Of a stretch of DNA of 64,000 nt, positions 60,415 to 64,000 are shown piece after piece. How positions within the stretch are numbered: position 1 is the stretch's first letter; each line of letters begins with the position of its first letter. The stretch is from Porphyromonadaceae bacterium UBA4262 (lineage in GTDB: Bacteria > Bacteroidota > Bacteroidia > Bacteroidales > Muribaculaceae). The DNA is taken from NCBI GenBank assembly GCA_002396085.1, contig DGWI01000034.1:1-64000 (forward strand), read 5' to 3'. The notes under the pieces are model-generated. The model searched no databases. It saw only the letters and a list, made by a program, of their open reading frames with translations, and was not told where the DNA came from. Made by a program: the position numbers and the translations under genes.

Positions 60415-60441
60415 AAGTCTAGCGTTTGTCTTACCAATAAA

Positions 60442-60480
60442 CACGAATTAGAGAATTTATTAGAAATTCTCCAATTCGTG
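60442..60480. repeat. CACGAATTAGAGAATTT inverted repeat
   Basis: 17-bp arms (one mismatch) around a 5-nt loop between hutU and atoE; related to the 39063-39139 repeat. Confidence 0.85.
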
Positions 60481-60515
60481 ATTTAAACGATCGTGATATG
60501 CTATCGATGCATGGT

Positions 60516-62519
60516 CTAGATGCTCTCGAGCAGGGCATCGTCCACCAGGTTGGGCATGGTGACCTGCAGACCAGGGGTGCGCTCCATCTCGCGACGGATG
60601 GCGTCCATCGAGCCCTTGTTGCGTGCCCACGAGCGGCGTGCGATGCCGTTGTTGACATCCCACAGCAGCATCTGGCGGATGCGACGGTCGGCCTCCTCGC
60701 TGCCATCGATGACCATGCCGAAGCCACCGTTGATGACTTCGCCCCATCCGACACCGCCACCATTGTGGATGCTCACCCATGTGGCGCCACGGAACGAGTC
60801 GCCGATGACATTCTGCACGGCCATGTCGGCGCAAAACTGGCTGCCGTCGTAGATGTTGCTGGTCTCGCGGAAGGGCGAGTCGGTGCCACTCACGTCGTGG
60901 TGGTCACGGCCCAGGACGATGGGACGCGAGATCTCGCCGCGTCGAATGGCGTCGTTGAACGCCAGCGCGATGCGCGTGCGGCCCTCGCTGTCGGCATAGA
61001 GGATGCGTGCCTGCGAGCCCACCACCAGGTGATTCTTGCCTGCCTCGCGAATCCAGTGCAGGTTGTCGGCCAGCTGCCCCTTGATGTCGTCGGGCGAGTG
61101 CTGCAACATGTCGTCGAGCACCTCGGCGGCGAGGCGGTCGCTCACCTCCAGGTCGTGCGGGTCGCACGAGGTACACACCCAGCGGAAAGGACCGAAGCCG
61201 TAGTCAAAGAACATCGGGCCCATGATGTCCTGCACATAACTCGGATAGCGGAAGTGGGTCTCATCCTTCATGATGTCGGCACCGGCGCGGCTGGCCATGA
61301 GCATGAAGGCGTTGCCATAGTCAAAGAAGTACATGCCCTGGGCGGTGAGGCGGTTGATGGCAGCCACCTGGCGGCGCAGCGAGGCATAGACCGCCTCCTT
61401 GAACTGCTCGGGCTGCTCGGCCATCATCACCTTCGACTCCTCAAGGCTGTAGCCCACGGGATAGTAGCCACCGGCATAGGGGTTGTGCAGCGAGGTCTGG
61501 TCGCTGCCCAGATCCACATGGATGTTCTCGTCGGCCAGACGCTCCCACAGGTCGACAATGTTGCCCACGTAGGCCATCGACACCACGTGGCGCTCGTCTA
61601 CAGCCTTGCGGATGGCGGGGATGAGTTCGTCCAGGTTGTCGTGCAACTCGTCGACCCAGCCCTGGTCGTAGCGCTTGCGTGCTGCCAGCGGGTTGATCTC
61701 AGCCGTCACGCTCACCACACCGGCGATGTTGCCGGCCTTGGGCTGAGCACCGCTCATGCCGCCCAGGCCTGCGGTGACGAACAGCGGGATGCGCTTCTCG
61801 GGATTGTCGCCCATGACCTTGCGGGCTGCGTTGAGCACGGTGATGGTGGTGCCATGCACGATGCCCTGCGGGCCGATGTACATGTAGCTGCCGGCGGTCA
61901 TCTGGCCATACTGGCTCACGCCCAGAGCGTTCATGCGCTCCCAGTCATCGGGCTTGCTATAGTTGGGGATCACCATGCCGTTGGTCACCACCACGCGGGG
62001 TGCCTCCTTGTGCGAGGGGAACAGCCCCAGCGGGTGACCGCTGTACATGACCAGCGTCTGCTCGTCGGTCATCTCGCTCAGGTACTTCATCACCAGGCGA
62101 TACTGTGCCCAGTTCTGGAACACGGCACCGTTGCCGCCATAGGTGATGAGTTCGTGCGGATGCTGCGCCACAGCCTTGTCCAGGTTGTTCTGGATCATCA
62201 TCATGATGGCTGCCGCCTGGCGGCTGCGGTGGGGATAGTCGTCGATGGGGCGCGCCTTCATCTCGTAGCGCGGACGCAGGCGATACATGTAGATGCGGCC
62301 ATAGCGGCGCAACTCCTCGGCAAACTCGGGCAGCAGCGTGGCATGGTGCTTGGCGGGGAAGTAGCGCAATGCGTTGCGCAGTGCCAGCCGCTTCTCGTCG
62401 TGGGTGAGGATGTCCTTGCGCTTGGGCGCATGATTGATCTCGGTGTCATAGGGCATCGGCTCGGGCAGCACGTCGGGGATACCGGCCCTGATGTCGGCCA
62501 TAAATTCTTCTCTTGTCAT
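60516..62519 (-). CDS. hutU: Urocanate hydratase
   Basis: 667 aa, the long form seen in Bacteroidetes. NAD+-dependent hydration of urocanate in histidine breakdown. Family blocks are intact: ITYGGNGAVFQNW, YSGHPLGLFPSH, GSYMYIGPQGIVHGT, FVTAGLGGMSGAQPKA, WVCTSCDPHDLE (active-site Cys) and WVSIHNGGGVGWGEVINGGFGMVIDG. Other hut genes are not in the window. A TAATTTTG box at 62577-62584 is its probable promoter. Confidence 0.96.
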   Translation of the reverse strand: MTREEFMADIRAGIPDVLPEPMPYDTEINHAPKRKDILTHDEKRLALRNALRYFPAKHHATLLPEFAEELRRYGRIYMYRLRPRYEMKARPIDDYPHRSRQAAAIMMMIQNNLDKAVAQHPHELITYGGNGAVFQNWAQYRLVMKYLSEMTDEQTLVMYSGHPLGLFPSHKEAPRVVVTNGMVIPNYSKPDDWERMNALGVSQYGQMTAGSYMYIGPQGIVHGTTITVLNAARKVMGDNPEKRIPLFVTAGLGGMSGAQPKAGNIAGVVSVTAEINPLAARKRYDQGWVDELHDNLDELIPAIRKAVDERHVVSMAYVGNIVDLWERLADENIHVDLGSDQTSLHNPYAGGYYPVGYSLEESKVMMAEQPEQFKEAVYASLRRQVAAINRLTAQGMYFFDYGNAFMLMASRAGADIMKDETHFRYPSYVQDIMGPMFFDYGFGPFRWVCTSCDPHDLEVSDRLAAEVLDDMLQHSPDDIKGQLADNLHWIREAGKNHLVVGSQARILYADSEGRTRIALAFNDAIRRGEISRPIVLGRDHHDVSGTDSPFRETSNIYDGSQFCADMAVQNVIGDSFRGATWVSIHNGGGVGWGEVINGGFGMVIDGSEEADRRIRQMLLWDVNNGIARRSWARNKGSMDAIRREMERTPGLQVTMPNLVDDALLESI

Positions 62520-62576
62520 TTGCTCAAAGTTTTATGTTAATCAATTTATTTTTTGCGTTATCCAGTTTCAGCGCTG

Positions 62577-62584
62577 CAAAATTA
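62577..62584 (-). promoter_or_regulatory. hutU -7 promoter box
   Basis: TAATTTTG on the minus strand, giving a leader of about 54 nt. AATTGAG heptads (62585-62625) sit where a -33 box would be. Confidence 0.5.
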
Positions 62585-62765
62585 GTTCTTTTAATTGAGA
62601 ATTGAAAATTGAGAATTGAAAATTATGCTTTCGCCCTCAGTTTTTTATTTGCCACACGCAGCCCCCGACCAATCCACAAAACATCACATCTTGTTCAAAG
62701 ACTACCACTCATGGCGTGAAGCCAGCCATCTGCAGTCCACTCATTCAAGCGCCAGGCAGCAAAGG

Positions 62766-62798
62766 AATCGCCACACGGCTCCTGGTCGTGTGGCGATT
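62766..62798 (-). terminator. Terminator after the dockerin-tailed protein
   Basis: Perfect 12-bp stem AATCGCCACACG/CGTGTGGCGATT, loop 9 nt; short T-tract CCTTTG. Otherwise 62626-62840 shows no gene. Confidence 0.65.
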
Positions 62799-62843
62799 GT
62801 CTGTGATGGCCCGGGGCAGGGAAAAACCAAACCTCTAACCACC

Positions 62844-62920
62844 TGTCACTTGTAGCTCGTCACTTGTAGCTCGTCACTTGTAGCTCGTCACTTGTAGCTC
62901 GTCACTTGTAACTTGTAGCC
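62844..62920. repeat. 14-bp tandem repeat GTCACTTGTAGCTC
   Basis: Four and a third exact units, itself a doubled 7-mer (GAGCTAC AAGTGAC on the other strand). The array overlaps the stop codon of the adjacent gene. Confidence 0.92.
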
Positions 62921-64000
62921 ATCTTGCCAAGCATGATGTTGATCACGGCATTGACGTCGGCAATGTCCACCTTGCCGTCACCGTTGAGGTCGGCGGCAGG
63001 AATCATGTCGCCCTTGCCCAGCATGATGTTAATCACGGCGTTGACATCGGCTATGTCGACCTTGCCGTCACCGTTGAGGTCGCCCGGTGTTGAGGTGCTG
63101 AGCCGCACCACGTTGGACGGTGCACTCTCGGTGCCGGCCACAACGGCAGTGACGGTGTAGTCTCCGCCTCTGGCTGCAGTCACCACATGGGCGATCTCGG
63201 TCACGCCCTGCGCCACCAGTTCGCCATCGCGATAGATGTTGTAGGTGGGCTGCTCGCCGTCGGCCTGGCGCGGAGCCTTGTTGGGGCTCAACTGCTGGTC
63301 GGGCGTCTGCAGCACGCCGCTGATGCGCCAGCCATAGTTCTGTTTCTGCTTGGTGTAGAGCGAGTACCAGTAGCCAGCCTCGAGCGTCTGCGAGTAGACA
63401 TCATTGGCCATGGGGATGGCAGGCCCCGGGTCGAGGGTCAGGCAACGTGTGCCCGAAGTGTAGGTTGCCGAGTAGCCCAGTCCCAGCGGCAGCGTCAAGC
63501 CGGCAGGAATGGTGTAGGGCTGGTTGAGTCGCACCACATTCCAGCCGACAACAGGATTCTCGACATCCTGCTCAAACAAGATGTTGTCGCCCAACATCAC
63601 CACGACCGTAGCCGAAGCCACCTCGGCCGACAACTTGAACTTGACATGCGTCAATGTCTTGCCCACGAGACTGGGCAACGTGTCGGTGCCGAAACGGATG
63701 GCTTGATAACTGGTCAACTGACCTCCACCACTCTTGGTGAAACCCAGCGCCAGGTCTTGGTCCAAGTCGGTCATGTAGTTAATCTCCTGCACATCGCCCG
63801 GTGCGGTCCATGCCAGGTGCAGATCGCCGCCCTCGAGCTCGCCTTGCAGGTCATAGGGTGCCTGCGACAGTTGCGCAATCTTGTTCTCAAAGGATACCAC
63901 CTTGCTGGCAGGCGACTCCCAGCCGTTGGTGAAGATAGTGGTCACGTAATACTCAACCTTGCCATACTTGTTGAGCACCTCGGTGAACGTGGAGGCCTCG
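62902..64000 (-). CDS. 3' part of a secreted protein with two dockerin-like repeats
   Basis: About 366 codons, open to the window edge, so the N-terminus is missing. Starts in an Fn3-like segment (YGKVEYYVTTIFTNGWESPASKVVSFENK), then a beta domain (LTHVKFKLSAEVASATVVVMLGDNILFEQD) and a C-terminal pair LNGDGKVDIADVNAVINIMLGK twice. The usual final LGK is followed by six extra residues (MATSYK) encoded by the adjoining tandem repeat. No enzymatic motif in the visible part. Confidence 0.85.
   Translation of the reverse strand, partial: EASTFTEVLNKYGKVEYYVTTIFTNGWESPASKVVSFENKIAQLSQAPYDLQGELEGGDLHLAWTAPGDVQEINYMTDLDQDLALGFTKSGGGQLTSYQAIRFGTDTLPSLVGKTLTHVKFKLSAEVASATVVVMLGDNILFEQDVENPVVGWNVVRLNQPYTIPAGLTLPLGLGYSATYTSGTRCLTLDPGPAIPMANDVYSQTLEAGYWYSLYTKQKQNYGWRISGVLQTPDQQLSPNKAPRQADGEQPTYNIYRDGELVAQGVTEIAHVVTAARGGDYTVTAVVAGTESAPSNVVRLSTSTPGDLNGDGKVDIADVNAVINIMLGKGDMIPAADLNGDGKVDIADVNAVINIMLGKMATSYK

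Noticed and set aside
60498..62540. Long plus-strand frame opposite urocanase
   Set aside because: Antisense shadow of a highly conserved enzyme gene.
62844..62920. Possible CRISPR array or iteron origin
   Set aside because: Exact 14-bp tandem units without spacers; no replication initiator nearby and the array overlaps a gene end.

Overview
The window looks like chromosomal DNA of an anaerobic gut-type member of the order Bacteroidales, probably near Prevotellaceae or Muribaculaceae. This rests on many TAnnTTTG-type -7 promoter boxes (several with a TTTG -33 box 19-20 bp upstream), genes without clear Shine-Dalgarno sequences, a TonB receptor with a surface-lipoprotein partner, NigD-like and T9SS-like proteins, and secreted proteins that end in dockerin-like repeats closing with LGK. 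Species assignment is not possible by eye.

Layout. 0.3-6.2 kb (+): a butyrate-type cluster (CoA-transferase beta subunit, crotonase, 3-hydroxybutyryl-CoA dehydrogenase, acyl-CoA dehydrogenase, EtfB, EtfA), in which every gap is filled by a different short-period repeat. 6.3-15.2 kb (-): rdgB, a small outer-membrane barrel, leuS, a MATE exporter and a secreted protein with a T9SS-like tail. 15.5-18.1 kb (-): a membrane-anchored TPR/AraC-type regulator directly behind a three-gene DUF3791/DUF3990 toxin-antitoxin-like operon. 18.4-24.6 kb (-): TonB receptor plus lipoprotein, a hypothetical gene and a candidate orphan small RNA. 24.7-30.1 kb (+): orphan histidine kinase, MBL hydrolase, then an ECF sigma factor overlapping an inner-membrane/outer-membrane-barrel fusion and two lipoproteins.

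30.1-33.3 kb is accessory: a roughly 0.78-kb cassette bracketed by the palindrome CCGCAAAATTTTGCGG carries a candidate small RNA, tandem operators, a 53-aa gene, an attenuator-like segment and a DUF5053-type gene, followed by an exonuclease-BRCT protein. 33.2-44.6 kb: tRNA-Pro, a dockerin-tailed secreted protein, nhaD, nhaC, pheT and a DUF2207/small membrane protein/LemA operon. 44.7-46.8 kb is a low-GC patch with an RHS remnant, two related secreted proteins and a MITE-like element. 46.9-51.6 kb: tRNA-Tyr, recF, a DUF721 gene, thioesterase, single-domain sugar-phosphate isomerase, a PfkB-like protein lacking its catalytic Asp, and a TPR protein. 51.7-57.6 kb: two tandem M6 metalloproteases with dockerin tails. 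58-64 kb: NlpC/P60 protein, a truncated AAA ATPase, an AtoE short-chain fatty acid transporter, urocanase, and the 3' part of another dockerin-tailed protein.

How the parts fit: the first operon plus AtoE suggest crotonyl-CoA to butyrate metabolism and short-chain acid transport; urocanase and the secreted proteases suggest amino-acid and protein use. The most unusual regions are the palindrome-bracketed cassette at 30.45-31.23 kb, the DUF3990 operon linked to a transmembrane regulator, and the invasion of 7-8-bp intergenic repeats into coding sequence.
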